In this document: positions 36,147 through 45,289 of the stretch, piece by piece
How the letters are laid out: the number at the start of each line of letters is the position of its first letter
Numbering within the stretch: the stretch's first letter is position 1
Origin: Arthrobacter sp. MAHUQ-56
GTDB taxonomy: Bacteria; Actinomycetota; Actinomycetes; Actinomycetales; Micrococcaceae
Assembly: GCF_019710585.1 (NCBI RefSeq)
Contig: NZ_JAIFZQ010000004.1
Coordinates: 248,001-312,000 of the forward strand
DNA length: 64,000 bases
Reading direction: 5' to 3'
The notes under the pieces: generated by a model
The model's database searches: none
Told to the model about the DNA's origin: nothing
What the model saw: only the letters and a program-made list of their open reading frames with translations
Translations under genes and position numbers: made by a program

Positions 36147-37574
36147 ATGACTTCCACTGAAGAGTTCCGCATTGAACATGACACGATGGGCGAAGTCCGC
36201 GTCCCCGTGAACGCACTGTACCGCGCGCAGACGCAGCGGGCAGTGGAGAACTTCCCCATCTCCGGCAAGACGCTGGAGCGCACCCACATCGAGGCCCTGG
36301 CCCGGGTCAAGAAGGCCGCTGCCCAGGCCAACGCAGAACTGGGCGTGCTCGACGGCGAGCTGGCCAAGGCGATTGCTGACGCAGCCGATGAGGTGGCCGC
36401 CGGCAAGTACGACGGCGACTTCCCGATCGATGTGTTCCAGACCGGTTCCGGCACGTCCTCCAACATGAACACCAACGAGGTGCTGGCCGAACTGGCCACC
36501 CGTGCGCTCAAGGCCGCCGGCAGCGACAAGGTGGTCCACCCCAACGACCACGTCAACGCCTCGCAGTCCTCCAACGACGTGTTCCCCACGTCCGTGCACG
36601 TTGCGGCCACGTCCGCACTGATCAATGACCTCATCCCCGCCCTGGGCTACCTGGCCGAGTCGCTGGAGCGCAAGGCAGCCGAGTTCAAGGACGTCGTCAA
36701 GTCCGGCCGCACCCACCTCATGGACGCCACCCCCGTAACCCTGGGCCAGGAGTTCGGCGGCTACGCTGCGCAGGTCCGCTACGGCATCGAGCGCATCAAC
36801 GCCTCGCTCCCCCGCGTTGCGGAGGTTCCGCTGGGCGGCACCGCCGTGGGCACCGGCATCAACACCCCTGCCGGCTTCCCCGAGCGCGTGATCGAACTGC
36901 TGGCCACGGACACCGGACTGCCGCTGACCGAGGCCCGCGACCACTTCGAGGCCCAGGCCAACCGCGACGGCCTGATCGAGGCCTCCAGCCAGCTGCGCAA
37001 CATCGCCATCTCGTTCATGAAGATCAACAACGACCTTCGCTGGATGGGCTCGGGCCCCAACACGGGCCTCGGCGAAATCGCCATCCCGGACCTGCAGCCC
37101 GGCTCCTCCATCATGCCCGGCAAGGTCAACCCGGTCATCTGCGAAGCCTCCATCATGGTCGCCGCCCAGGTGATCGGCAACGACACCGCCATCGCCTGGT
37201 CCGGCACCAACGGCGCCTTCGAGCTCAACGTGGGTATCCCGGTCATGGCCGCCAACCTGCTCGAGTCCATCCGCCTGCTCGCCAACACCAGCCGCGTCAT
37301 GGCGGACAAGATGATCGACGGCATCACGGCCAACGTGGAGCGCGCCCGCTTCCTGGCCGAGGCTTCGCCGTCCATCGTGACCCCGCTGAACAAGTACATT
37401 GGCTACGAGAACGCCGCCAAGATCGCCAAGACCGCCGTCAAGGAGGGCCTGACCATCCGCCAGGCCACCGAGAAGCTCGGCTTCGTCGGCGAAGGCGAAG
37501 GCAAGGTCTCCGAGGCCGACCTCGACAAGGCCCTGGACGTCACCACCATGACGTCCCCTGCCCACAAGGCCTAA
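36147..37574 (+). CDS. fumC: Fumarate hydratase class II
   Basis: 475-aa iron-independent fumarase of the TCA cycle, a member of the aspartase/fumarase superfamily. Signature regions are [49 protein letters not shown] (catalytic His) and the flexible loop [15 protein letters not shown]. Length is standard. A TAAGCT box lies 6 nt before ATG 36147 and there is no Shine-Dalgarno sequence, so the message is probably leaderless. Strong hairpins flank it on both sides, making it a single-gene unit. Confidence 0.97.
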   Translation: MTSTEEFRIEHDTMGEVRVPVNALYRAQTQRAVENFPISGKTLERTHIEALARVKKAAAQANAELGVLDGELAKAIADAADEVAAGKYDGDFPIDVFQTGSGTSSNMNTNEVLAELATRALKAAGSDKVVHPNDHVNASQSSNDVFPTSVHVAATSALINDLIPALGYLAESLERKAAEFKDVVKSGRTHLMDATPVTLGQEFGGYAAQVRYGIERINASLPRVAEVPLGGTAVGTGINTPAGFPERVIELLATDTGLPLTEARDHFEAQANRDGLIEASSQLRNIAISFMKINNDLRWMGSGPNTGLGEIAIPDLQPGSSIMPGKVNPVICEASIMVAAQVIGNDTAIAWSGTNGAFELNVGIPVMAANLLESIRLLANTSRVMADKMIDGITANVERARFLAEASPSIVTPLNKYIGYENAAKIAKTAVKEGLTIRQATEKLGFVGEGEGKVSEADLDKALDVTTMTSPAHKA

Positions 37575-37618
37575 ATCCGCACTGCCTCCCTGGCTTCGGA
37601 GGCCCCTTTTGGGGGCCC

Positions 37619-37662
37619 GACGGCGGCCGGTACCCTTCGCGCGGAAGGCACCGGCCGCCGTC
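37619..37662. terminator. Terminator after fumC
   Basis: A 13-bp stem (37619-37631 with 37650-37662) follows the fumC stop; a smaller GGCCCC/GGGGCC hairpin with a TTTT loop precedes it around 37600-37617. Confidence 0.75.
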
Positions 37663-37725
37663 GTACTTTCATCCCAAGCGCTTGAAGGCATCCGGAACCC
37701 CGTCCCGGTGTGGGCGTGAAGGTAC

Positions 37726-37731
37726 TACAGT
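37726..37731 (+). promoter_or_regulatory. -10 box of leaderless AAA ATPase gene
   Basis: TACAGT ends 6 nt before ATG 37738. Confidence 0.5.
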
Positions 37732-37737
37732 GGATGC

Positions 37738-38775
37738 ATGGCTCCCAGCCGCCATCCGCTCGACGACCTGCGTGAAACGATCGGCCACCTTGCCGATCAG
37801 CTCAAGCTGCCCGGCTCGGAGCGCGTCGATGACCTGGTCGGCGATTTCATCGGTGCCAGGCCCGGGCCGGCCCGGCCGCTGTCCGAGGTACAGGCCGAGC
37901 TTGACGCGCTGGTCGGACTGGAGACCGTGAAGGAACAGGTGCGGGCCCTCGTCGCACTGCTCCAGGTCCAGGCCCGCCGTAAGGCGCACGGCCTGCCGGA
38001 GGTGGCCACATCGCAGCATCTGGTGTTCCTCGGAAACCCGGGCACGGGCAAGACCACCGTGGCGCGGCTCCTGGCCGAGATGTACCGCGCGGTCGGACTG
38101 CTGCAGAAAGGCCACCTGGTCGAGGTGGACCGTTCGGGTCTGGTGGGACAGTACGTCGGCCAGACCGCCATCAAGACGGACCGGGTGATCCGGCGTGCCC
38201 TGGACGGTGTCCTGTTCATCGACGAGGCCTACGCGCTGGCCCCGGAGGACGGGCGCATGGACTTCGGCCCCGAGGCGATCGAGGTCCTGCTCAAGCGGAT
38301 GGAGGACCACCGCCACCGCCTGGTGGTGATCGTGGCCGGGTACCCGCAGCTGATGGAGTCATTCCTGCTTTCGAACCCCGGACTGCGCTCCCGCTTCGCC
38401 CGCGAGATCACCTTCCCCGACTACTCCGTCGACGCACTCCAGACAATCTTCCACCAGATGCTGGCCCAGCACGAGTACACGCTGGAGCCAGGTGCGGACC
38501 AGATGCTCCGCCGCATCCTGACCGGGCTCCACGCGGGCGAGGACTCCGGCAACGCACGGTTCGCCCGCACCTTGTTCGAGCAGGCGCTCAACCGCCAGGC
38601 GCTGCGGCTGTCGCTCGACGGGGAACAAAGCCTCGACGCACTCGACCGTGAGGCCGTCATGACGCTCACCGCGGACGACATCGTGGAGGCCGCGCGCGCC
38701 CTGGGCGAGGAGCCCGAACCGGAACCGACGCCGGAACCGGAGCAGCCGCGGTGGTGGCGCTGGCTGCAGGCTTGA
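37738..38775 (+). CDS. CbbX/SpoVK-like AAA+ ATPase
   Basis: 345-aa AAA+ protein of the CbbX/SpoVK type, also seen as the core of ESX EccA. Walker A is [16 protein letters not shown], Walker [14 protein letters not shown], the pore-loop region [14 protein letters not shown], and sensor/Arg-finger segments [18 protein letters not shown]. An N-terminal helical region of about 60 residues precedes it, and the C-terminus is an acidic Pro-Glu repeat ending in RWWRWLQA. CbbX activates Rubisco, but no Rubisco gene is in view, so its partner is unknown. It stands alone after the fumC terminator and converges on the Nudix gene. Confidence 0.9.
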   Translation: MAPSRHPLDDLRETIGHLADQLKLPGSERVDDLVGDFIGARPGPARPLSEVQAELDALVGLETVKEQVRALVALLQVQARRKAHGLPEVATSQHLVFLGNPGTGKTTVARLLAEMYRAVGLLQKGHLVEVDRSGLVGQYVGQTAIKTDRVIRRALDGVLFIDEAYALAPEDGRMDFGPEAIEVLLKRMEDHRHRLVVIVAGYPQLMESFLLSNPGLRSRFAREITFPDYSVDALQTIFHQMLAQHEYTLEPGADQMLRRILTGLHAGEDSGNARFARTLFEQALNRQALRLSLDGEQSLDALDREAVMTLTADDIVEAARALGEEPEPEPTPEPEQPRWWRWLQA

Positions 38776-38798
38776 CCGGAGCCGCGGCGCCTGCGGGC

Positions 38799-39269
38799 TT
38801 ATGGCTCGAAGTGCGCGGTTCCTGACGGCGCCAGCGCCTGGCGGATGCTGGTGAGGTGCCCGGGCATCAGTTCGGGAAGTTCGTCGAGGCCAAACCAGCC
38901 AACAGCCAGGGATTCGTCGTCATTGACGCGGGCCTCGCCGGCCACATAACGGCACAAAAACACCACGTCCAGGAACTCGCAGACATCGCCGTTGGGGTAG
39001 GTCACGGGGCCTACCGCGCCCACTGACACGACGCGTTCGGCTTCCGCGATAACCGCCGTTTCCTCGAAGATCTCCCGGACCAGACCCCGGGCCGGCTGCT
39101 CCCCCGGGTCCAGCATGCCGCTGATGAGTGCCCATTGCCGGTTGTCTGCCCGCTGGGCCAGCAGGATCCTGCCGGCATCGTCGATCACCACTCCCCGGAC
39201 GCCGGGAACCCAGAGGGGGTCGTTGCCGATCTTCTTGCGCAGCTTTAGGACGTATTCGGGTGCAGGCAT
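38799..39269 (-). CDS. Nudix hydrolase
   Basis: 156-aa Nudix-fold pyrophosphohydrolase. The Nudix box runs from GMLDPGEQPARGLVRE to IFEETAV, matching G-x5-E-x7-REU-x-EE-x-G-U with Ala at the usual Gly. Its substrate is not identifiable; the WVPGVRGVVID start and WALISGMLDPGE context resemble ADP-ribose or generic NTP-cleaning members. TAGGCT lies 6 nt before ATG 39269. It converges on the AAA ATPase gene. Confidence 0.9.
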   Translation of the reverse strand: MPAPEYVLKLRKKIGNDPLWVPGVRGVVIDDAGRILLAQRADNRQWALISGMLDPGEQPARGLVREIFEETAVIAEAERVVSVGAVGPVTYPNGDVCEFLDVVFLCRYVAGEARVNDDESLAVGWFGLDELPELMPGHLTSIRQALAPSGTAHFEP

Positions 39270-39275
39270 ACCGCC

Positions 39276-39281
39276 AGCCTA
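39276..39281 (-). promoter_or_regulatory. -10 box of leaderless Nudix gene
   Basis: TAGGCT ends 6 nt before ATG 39269. Confidence 0.5.
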
Positions 39282-39298
39282 CCGAAGGCCAAAGCCAT

Positions 39299-39847
39299 TC
39301 AGGCCGGCAGCAGCATGGCGGCGGCCGTTCCGGCAAGCATGAACGGGCCGAACGGAATGGATGATTTCAGGGTTCCCCGGCGGGCCGCAAGGAGCGCCAG
39401 GGACCACAGCCCGCCCAGCAGGAAAGCCAGGAAGGTCCCGGCAAACAGGTGGCCCCACCCGAGGTAGCCAAGGTACAGGCCCAGCACTCCGGCGAGCTTG
39501 ACGTCGCCGAAACCCATCCCCGCCGGGTAAATAAACCGCAGGATGAAGTAGAAGAGCCACAGGATTCCCGCCCCGGCCAGGATGCGAAGCGCCGGAACGG
39601 CCAGGATCCCGGCCGTGCTGTCCACTGGGGCCTGGACGGGACTGGCCCAGGCCACGGCGGCTGCCGCCAGCAAGAGCACTCCTGCCACCGCATAGGCGGG
39701 GAAGACAATCCGGTTGGGCAGCAGGTGGTGCCGGACGTCGATGATGGTGAGCCGGACCGCCATCACGGCGAAGTAGAGGCAGGCCGCCAGCACCAGCCAG
39801 AAGGCAGGCGGACTGTACTGCCAGAGGTCACCCAATCGTCCGATCAC
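39299..39847 (-). CDS. Prepilin peptidase, A24 family, short form
   Basis: 182-aa membrane aspartyl peptidase that cleaves type IV-pilin-like leaders. Both catalytic aspartates are present: IIDVRHHLLPNRI and the GxGD motif in GMGFGDVKLAG. About six helices are predicted. The N-terminal cytoplasmic methyltransferase domain of full-length PilD is missing, as in TadV/CpaA-type enzymes. GTG 39847 abuts a GAGGGG sequence; TTG 39835 would give better ribosome-binding spacing, so the start is uncertain. No pilin or Tad gene is within the window, so its substrates are encoded elsewhere. It diverges from the unknown 264-aa gene. Confidence 0.88.
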   Translation of the reverse strand: MIGRLGDLWQYSPPAFWLVLAACLYFAVMAVRLTIIDVRHHLLPNRIVFPAYAVAGVLLLAAAAVAWASPVQAPVDSTAGILAVPALRILAGAGILWLFYFILRFIYPAGMGFGDVKLAGVLGLYLGYLGWGHLFAGTFLAFLLGGLWSLALLAARRGTLKSSIPFGPFMLAGTAAAMLLPA

Positions 39848-39895
39848 CCCTCGGATGCTACTGGATCCGGCCACTCCCGCCGTAGCACGCCCGCG

Positions 39896-39901
39896 TAAAA
39901 T
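39896..39901 (+). promoter_or_regulatory. -10 box of leaderless unknown gene
   Basis: TAAAAT ends 6 nt before ATG 39908; the alternative GTG at 39902 would lie upstream of the transcription start. Confidence 0.5.
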
Positions 39902-39907
39902 GTGGAT

Positions 39908-40702
39908 ATGTCGACCTGGGACTCCCGGCATGGGGCGCAACCCGAGACCGCTGCCGCCCCCGCGGACCTCGCAACCATGTTCAGGAACCTGTGCCGGTCT
40001 TCGCCCTGGAAATGGCAGTCGCTGCGCTTCGAATACTGGGACCAGCCTTTTGACCGGGCGCCGGATCCTGCCGCTCCCTTTGTCCGTGCCTGGCTGCGCC
40101 GCCCGGGGGCGCTGCGGCTGGAAAGCCCCGACGGGCAGATCCTGTACAGCACAACGGGAATCAACGATTCCCGGGACGTCTTCTACGTCAGCGCCACCCG
40201 CAAGTCCTGGCTCCTGCCCCCGCACCTGGTGACGCCGGTGTACGACGACGCCGGGCTGGTGCGGCGGCGGCCAGAGGCAGCCTACGGCGAGCCGGGCTTC
40301 GGCAACGGGCGTTTCTCTGCTGCGCTCGATCCCGTGGAGCTCGCGGGCAACGCCCCGGTGCCCCTCGAGTTCCCCGGGAGCAATGCCTTGGACATACTCC
40401 AGGTCCGGTTCGCCGAGCACGAGGGCCGGCGGGTCCTCGAGGCTGAGGCGATTGCCAATCCCGCCTACCGTCCCGGCGACCCTGCCGCTCCGCTCTGCGT
40501 TGCCGGCCGGTCCCGCCTTCGCCTGGACGTCGGCACCGGGGTTTGCGTGTCCAGCCAGTCGCTGGAGCCGGAAACGGCGGAACACGGGCACTGGCTGCGT
40601 ATCATCGCCGTGGATGAATACATGCTGGATGACCTGTTCCTCGCGGAGTCCATGAACCTCACCGACGTCCGCAGGCACATCACCTGGGACATTCCCGCCT
40701 GA
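39908..40702 (+). CDS. Conserved-looking protein of unknown function
   Basis: 264-aa soluble protein I do not recognise. It has no signal peptide or membrane helix. Trp and aromatic residues are concentrated near the N-terminus (SSPWKWQSLRFEYWDQPF), and the middle has AWLRRPGALRLESPDGQILY, which looks like a beta-rich lipocalin or outer-layer sheet; later segments include LEFPGSNALDILQVRFAEHEGR and the acidic end DEYMLDDLFLAESMNLTDVRRHITWD. Composition is like its neighbours, so there is no sign of transfer. ATG 39908 fits a leaderless promoter. It diverges from the prepilin peptidase and is followed by a GNAT gene with its own promoter. Confidence 0.75.
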   Translation: MSTWDSRHGAQPETAAAPADLATMFRNLCRSSPWKWQSLRFEYWDQPFDRAPDPAAPFVRAWLRRPGALRLESPDGQILYSTTGINDSRDVFYVSATRKSWLLPPHLVTPVYDDAGLVRRRPEAAYGEPGFGNGRFSAALDPVELAGNAPVPLEFPGSNALDILQVRFAEHEGRRVLEAEAIANPAYRPGDPAAPLCVAGRSRLRLDVGTGVCVSSQSLEPETAEHGHWLRIIAVDEYMLDDLFLAESMNLTDVRRHITWDIPA

Positions 40703-40744
40703 GCACAGCCCGCCACTGGCACGGACCGATCACCGCTCATCGGC

Positions 40745-40750
40745 TAGGCT
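40745..40750 (+). promoter_or_regulatory. -10 box of leaderless GNAT gene
   Basis: TAGGCT ends 6 nt before ATG 40757. Confidence 0.5.
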
Positions 40751-40756
40751 TCGCGG

Positions 40757-41404
40757 ATGACTACGTTGAGCTCCGTCTGGCCCTTGTTCGATCTCAGGCT
40801 GGTTACCCCGCGCCTGGAGCTCAGGCCCATCACTGACCAGGACATTCCTGCGGCCGTGGATGCTGCGCGCAGTGGCATCCACGACAACGGCAGGAACCCC
40901 TTCAGCACGCCGTGGACTGCGTTGCCGGAGCAGGAGCTGGGCCCGAACATGGCCCGCTGGTACTGGCGTTGCCGGGCCGAGTGCACGCCCGAGTCCTGGA
41001 CCCTGCTGCTGGGTATTTGGCACGATGGCGGGTTTGTCGGCTGCCAGGACGTCGGCGCCAAAGACTTCGCGTCCCTTCGGACAGTCACCACCGGCTCCTG
41101 GCTCAGGCAGTCCGTCCAGGGCCGCGGCCTGGGCAAAGAGATGCGCGCCGCCGTCGCGCTCTACGCGTTTGACTGGCTCGGCGCTGACGTGGCCGAATCC
41201 GAAGCTGCCATCTGGAACGAAGCCTCCCTCGGCGTCTCCAGGTCCCTCGGCTACGAGCTCAACGGGACCACCCGCAAAACCTGGGGCACGGAAGTCCAAA
41301 CGGTGCAGCACGTCCGCCTCACCCTGGAGAAGTTCAATCGCCCGGACTGGACACTCCAGGTCCAAGGCCACGAGGCAGCCGCGCGGTTCCTTCTCTCTAG
41401 CTAG
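40757..41404 (+). CDS. GNAT family N-acetyltransferase, RimJ/RimL-like
   Basis: 215-aa acetyltransferase. It starts with the RimJ-like TPRLELRPITDQDIPA, has the acetyl-CoA loop QSVQGRGLGKEMRAAV (Q/RxxGxG/A) and ends the fold with AAIWNEASLGVSRSLGYELNG. Acceptors of this subgroup include ribosomal protein N-termini and small amines or antibiotics; the sequence does not decide. TAGGCT lies 6 nt before ATG 40757. It is followed by a long hairpin shared with phoH. Confidence 0.9.
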   Translation: MTTLSSVWPLFDLRLVTPRLELRPITDQDIPAAVDAARSGIHDNGRNPFSTPWTALPEQELGPNMARWYWRCRAECTPESWTLLLGIWHDGGFVGCQDVGAKDFASLRTVTTGSWLRQSVQGRGLGKEMRAAVALYAFDWLGADVAESEAAIWNEASLGVSRSLGYELNGTTRKTWGTEVQTVQHVRLTLEKFNRPDWTLQVQGHEAAARFLLSS

Positions 41405-41416
41405 GGTCGGGACCTG

Positions 41417-41481
41417 GTGCCCGGGCGCCCTTCCGGCAGCGTGGAACGAGCCAGCACGCAGAGGAAGGGGCGCCCGGGCAC
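41417..41481. terminator. Bidirectional terminator between GNAT gene and phoH
   Basis: An 18-bp stem with one bulged base (41417-41434 with 41463-41481) and a 28-nt loop lies between convergent genes. Confidence 0.75.
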
Positions 41482-41487
41482 CCCCGC

Positions 41488-42906
41488 CTAGCCCTCCAGG
41501 AGTTCCGTCACCAGTGCGGCGATCGGCGAGCGCTCGGAACGGGTCAGGGTGATGTGGCCGAAGAGCGGGTGTCCTTTCAGGGTTTCGACGACGGCGGCGA
41601 TTCCGTCGTGCCGGCCAACGCGGAGGTTGTCGCGCTGGGCGACGTCGTGGGTCAGCACGATCTTGGAGTTCTGGCCGATCCGGCTCATGACGGTGAGCAG
41701 GACGTTCTTCTCCAGGGACTGGGCCTCATCGACGATCACGAAGGCGTCGTGCAGGGAGCGCCCGCGGATGTGGGTGAGGGGCATGACCTCGAGCATGCCG
41801 CGGTCCATGACCTCCTCCACCACTTCCTGGCTGACCAGGGCGCCCAGCGTGTCAAACACTGCCTGGGCCCAGGGGTTCATCTTCTCCGACTCGGACCCTG
41901 GCAGGTAGCCCAGTTCCTGCCCGCCAACGGCGAACAGGGGCCGGAAGACAATCACTTTCCGGTGCTCACGGCGTTCCAGGACAGCTTCCAGGCCGGCGCA
42001 GAGGGCGAGGGCGGACTTTCCGGTGCCGGCGCGGCCGCCGATGGAGACGATGCCGACGGACGGATCCATCAGCATGTCGATTGCCAGCCGCTGCTCGGCG
42101 GACCTGCCGTGCAGGCCGAACACGTCACGGTCGCCCTTGACCAGGCGTACCTGCTTGTCCGCCCCCACCCGGCCCAGGGCCGAGCCCCGGTTGGAGAGCA
42201 GGACGAGGCCGGTGTTGACGGGCAGTTCGGCGGCGGCAGGAATGAAGACGGGCTCGTGGCCGTACAGGGTGGAGATTTCCTGTTCGTTGGCTTCGATCTC
42301 GGCCACTCCGGTCCAGCCGGAGTCCTTGACCAGTTCATTGCGGTACTCATCGGCCGTCAGGCCCATGGCGGACGCCTTGACCCGCATCGGCAGGTCCTTG
42401 GATACCACGGTGACATTCCTGCCCTCGTTGGCGAGGTTCTTTGCGACGGCGAGGATCCGGCTGTCGTTGTCCCCGCTGCGGAACCCCAGGGGCAGCACCT
42501 CCGAGGAGATGTGGTTGAGCTCCACGGTGAGCGTACCGCCGTCGTCCCCGATGGGGATGGGCTCGTTCAGGCCGCCGTGCTTGACCCGGAGGTCGTCGAG
42601 GAGCCGCAGCGCCTTGCGGGCGAAGTATCCCAGCTCGGGGTCGTGGCGTTTGGCTTCGAGTTCGGTGATGACCACTACGGGGACGATGACTTCGTGTTCG
42701 GCGAACCGGAGCAGGGCCCGCGGGTCTGAGATGAGGACGGAGGTGTCGATCACGAACGTGTGGATGAGGGGTTCCGTTCCGGAGACGGCAAAACCGGCCT
42801 CAGCATCAGTTGCTGAACCGGTTTGTGTAGTGGCTCGCGCGGCGCGAGAGGTAGCTTTTCCTGCCTGGTCGGAAAGGACCTCGTGCAGTTTTTCAGAAGT
42901 AGCCAC
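41488..42906 (-). CDS. phoH2: PhoH2-type protein: PIN domain fused to PhoH ATPase
   Basis: 472-aa PIN-PhoH fusion. The PIN ribonuclease domain (about residues 48-190) keeps its acidic residues in [22 protein letters not shown] and [12 protein letters not shown]. The PhoH ATPase domain has Walker [20 protein letters not shown] and Walker [14 protein letters not shown], plus [16 protein letters not shown] and [11 protein letters not shown] segments. Mycobacterial PhoH2 is an RNA helicase and ribonuclease. The first 45 residues are low-complexity. GTG 42906 has GGAG 6 nt upstream. It converges on the GNAT gene. Confidence 0.94.
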   Translation of the reverse strand: MATSEKLHEVLSDQAGKATSRAARATTQTGSATDAEAGFAVSGTEPLIHTFVIDTSVLISDPRALLRFAEHEVIVPVVVITELEAKRHDPELGYFARKALRLLDDLRVKHGGLNEPIPIGDDGGTLTVELNHISSEVLPLGFRSGDNDSRILAVAKNLANEGRNVTVVSKDLPMRVKASAMGLTADEYRNELVKDSGWTGVAEIEANEQEISTLYGHEPVFIPAAAELPVNTGLVLLSNRGSALGRVGADKQVRLVKGDRDVFGLHGRSAEQRLAIDMLMDPSVGIVSIGGRAGTGKSALALCAGLEAVLERREHRKVIVFRPLFAVGGQELGYLPGSESEKMNPWAQAVFDTLGALVSQEVVEEVMDRGMLEVMPLTHIRGRSLHDAFVIVDEAQSLEKNVLLTVMSRIGQNSKIVLTHDVAQRDNLRVGRHDGIAAVVETLKGHPLFGHITLTRSERSPIAALVTELLEG

Positions 42907-43144
42907 ATCGACTCCAGCCCCGGGCCCAGCCCGGCTTTGTTATTGGTGAGGCGGCTCGGCCACGAGGCCGGGTCCGGCCTCCCATACAACCGGTGCGATG
43001 TTTCGCTCCATGTACTGGCCTCCCCGATCAGCCGGCGGTTTTGCCTGCTGATGGATATAACGTAAATCCACTCCAGGTAATTTCCGCAACCATTATTCGG
43101 CGATTCCTGTTGCGGCGGCGTGAACTTGCCGTGAACCGCAGAAG

Positions 43145-43918
43145 TCAGGCCCCGAAGCGCCGCTGCCGGCCGGCGTAGTCCCGGAGGGCGCGGAGGAAGT
43201 CCACTTTACGGAAGGCCGGCCACAGGGCCTCACAGAAGTAGAACTCGCTGTAGGCGCTCTGCCACATGAGGAATCCGGACAGCCGCTGCTCCCCCGACGT
43301 CCTGATCACGAGGTCCGGGTCCGGCTGGCCCCGGGTGTAGAGGAAGCGCGAGATGTCGTCGACGCAGAGGTCGTCGGCAAGCTTGGAGATGTCCATGCCC
43401 TTGTCGACGGCGTCGTGCAGCAGTTCGCGGACGGCGTCGACGATCTCCCTGCGGCCGCCGTACCCTACGGCGACGTTGACGTGCAGCTTTTCCCGCACAG
43501 GGGTCCTGGCCGTCAGCTTGGTGAGCCGCTCGGCGAGGTAGTCGGGCAGCAGTTCGGGCGCACCCATCGCATGGACGGAAATGTTTGCGTCCTCGTCCAG
43601 CCGGTCAAGGGTGTTGGCGATGATGCCCATCAGGAGGTCCAGTTCCTCGCTGGAGCGGTTCATGTTGTCCGTGGACAGCATGTAGAGCGTGACCACCTTG
43701 ACGCCCAGTTCCTGGCACCAGCCGAGGAACTCATGGATCTTGTCAGCCCCCGCCTGGTGGCCCTGGCTGGTGGGGGCGTTGAATTGCTTGGCCCAGCGCC
43801 GGTTGCCGTCAACCATGACGCCAATGTGCCGGGGAATCCGGTCCCTGGGGAGATCTTTGAGCAGACGGCGTTCGTAATAGCCATAGAGGAACCCGGGCAA
43901 CTCCACGCGTCCACTCAC
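43145..43918 (-). CDS. uppS: Cis-prenyltransferase (isoprenyl transferase)
   Basis: 257-aa Z-prenyl diphosphate synthase that condenses isopentenyl diphosphate units for polyprenyl carrier lipids. Catalytic and binding motifs: HIGVMVDGNRRWAKQ, GHQAGADKIHEFLGWC, TLYMLSTDN, VAVGYGGRREIVDA and PDLVIRTSGEQRLSGFLMWQSAYSEFYF. GTG 43918 is chosen because AGGAAAG lies about 5 nt upstream; an ATG at 43948 is less well supported. Its place beside hemolysin III and mca matches the mycobacterial Rv1086 locus, an enzyme making short E,Z-farnesyl diphosphate, so it may be that paralogue rather than the undecaprenyl or decaprenyl synthase. Product length is not determinable here. Confidence 0.92.
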   Translation of the reverse strand: MSGRVELPGFLYGYYERRLLKDLPRDRIPRHIGVMVDGNRRWAKQFNAPTSQGHQAGADKIHEFLGWCQELGVKVVTLYMLSTDNMNRSSEELDLLMGIIANTLDRLDEDANISVHAMGAPELLPDYLAERLTKLTARTPVREKLHVNVAVGYGGRREIVDAVRELLHDAVDKGMDISKLADDLCVDDISRFLYTRGQPDPDLVIRTSGEQRLSGFLMWQSAYSEFYFCEALWPAFRKVDFLRALRDYAGRQRRFGA

Positions 43919-44044
43919 CTGACTTTCCTGCCGAACGTACTTGCACATCCTAGGCTACCGCCCGCCACGGGCCGGTACTTCCCGCAATGCCGGGGACGGG
44001 CGTCCACCGCTTGTTACCAGCGGGTAACTTACCGGGCCGTAAGT

Positions 44045-44050
44045 TATTCT
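44045..44050 (+). promoter_or_regulatory. -10 box of leaderless hemolysin III gene
   Basis: TATTCT ends 6 nt before ATG 44057. Confidence 0.5.
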
Positions 44051-44056
44051 TGATCC

Positions 44057-44803
44057 ATGAACAGCCACTCTCCGAAGGCTCCGCTGACACCCCAGCCGGA
44101 GGACAGGAACAGTGCCGGGACAGGTCCCGGGCCAAGCGCGGTTGACGATGCCGCGGCCAGGCTTGCCGAACTGCTGATGATCAAGCCCAAGTGGCGGGGC
44201 TGGATCCATACCGTCACCGCGCCGCTGGCCCTCGCGGCAGGCATCATGCTGATCGTCCTCGCCCCGACGACGGACCGCAAGATCACCTCTGCGATCTACG
44301 CCGCCACCGGTGTCCTGCTGTTCGGCGTCAGCGCCGTCTACCACCGCGGCAACTGGTCCCCCGGGGTGAAGCTGGTCCTGAAACGGCTGGACCACACCAA
44401 CATCATGCTGGTCATCGCCGGCAGCTACACGCCGCTGGCGTGGACCCTCCTCGAGCGTCCGCAGGCTGTCCTGCTGCTATGCGTCATCTGGGCCGGAGCC
44501 ATCCTGGGCGTGCTGTTCCGGCTCCTGTGGACGCACGCTCCCCGGTGGCTCTACGTGCCCATCTACATTGCCCTGGGCTGTGGCGCACTGTTCTACCTGC
44601 CCCAGTTCTTCCAGGCCAGCATTCCGGCAGCGGTGCTGATCTGCGTGGGCGGCGTCCTGTACATCACGGGGGCGGTCTTTTACGCCCTCAAGAAGCCCAA
44701 CTTCAGCTACCACCATTTCGGGTTCCACGAACTGTTCCACGCGTTTACCGTCTTCGCGTTCGCGGCGCATTTCACCGCAATCGCCATCGCGGTCCTCCGC
44801 TGA
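44057..44803 (+). CDS. Hemolysin III family (PAQR-like) membrane protein
   Basis: 248-aa, seven-helix membrane protein of the hemolysin III/YqfA group, distantly related to adiponectin receptors. Family histidines and serines that form the putative metal site are present: KPKWRGWIHTVTAPLAL, GVSAVYHRG (S-x3-H-like), DHTNIMLVIAGSYTPLAW and the terminal HHFGFHELFHAFTVFAFAAHF. The soluble N-terminus is about 45 residues. Despite the name, most members are not haemolysins; function is unknown. TATTCT lies 6 nt before the start. It is divergent from uppS and converges on the 112-aa gene. Confidence 0.92.
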   Translation: MNSHSPKAPLTPQPEDRNSAGTGPGPSAVDDAAARLAELLMIKPKWRGWIHTVTAPLALAAGIMLIVLAPTTDRKITSAIYAATGVLLFGVSAVYHRGNWSPGVKLVLKRLDHTNIMLVIAGSYTPLAWTLLERPQAVLLLCVIWAGAILGVLFRLLWTHAPRWLYVPIYIALGCGALFYLPQFFQASIPAAVLICVGGVLYITGAVFYALKKPNFSYHHFGFHELFHAFTVFAFAAHFTAIAIAVLR

Positions 44804-44852
44804 CCGCACGCCACCGCTGACCCCGCGCCCCGCCAACGGAGGCGCCTCCCGC

Positions 44853-45191
44853 CTAGTTGCGGGGGCCGGGAAGACCGGGGCCGGAGGCGTCGCCATTGGA
44901 GTCAGGCGCCGCGGCCGGGGGGCTGCCCAGCCCCTCCTGGGCGTCGGCAGCCTCCACGTCGGCGGCGGCCGCAGCCGCCAGGCGTTCCTCCTCCACCTGC
45001 GCCCGGTAGCGGACCCGGCGGATCCGGCGCACCATGTCGACGATCAGCAGCGCCGTGGCCACCACAAAGAAGGCGGTCATGATGAACCCCAGCAGACCCG
45101 GGGTTACCTGGTCCTCCGAGATCCCCTCCCGGAGCGTGGGAGTGGGCAGCGGAGTCGGGGTGGTGGCGAGGCTGAGGAGCAGAGAATGCAC
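44853..45191 (-). CDS. Small single-pass membrane protein of unknown function
   Basis: 112 aa. A Thr/Pro-rich N-terminus (TPTPLPTPTLREG) precedes one helix (LLGFIMTAFFVVATALLIVDMV, about residues 34-55), then a basic patch RRIRRVRYRAQ and an Ala/Gly/Pro-rich disordered tail. GTG 45191 has AGAAGG about 8 nt upstream. It follows mca on the same strand after 98 bp; a small membrane protein next to mca is conserved in actinobacteria (Rv1083 in M. tuberculosis, as I recall). No function can be assigned. Confidence 0.8.
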   Translation of the reverse strand: MHSLLLSLATTPTPLPTPTLREGISEDQVTPGLLGFIMTAFFVVATALLIVDMVRRIRRVRYRAQVEEERLAAAAAADVEAADAQEGLGSPPAAAPDSNGDASGPGLPGPRN

Positions 45192-45289
45192 GGTGGATAC
45201 CTTCTGGTGGAACGGATGCAGCAGGAAGCGGACAGCGCCGGCCGGGGCCGCTATTGTCTTCTACGCCAGATAGAAATTGCCTGCCGGGT

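Noticed and set aside
37738..38775. Rubisco activase assignment for the CbbX-like ATPase
   Set aside because: No cbbL/cbbS or Calvin-cycle-specific genes are in view, and the same fold serves other roles; left as a family-level call.
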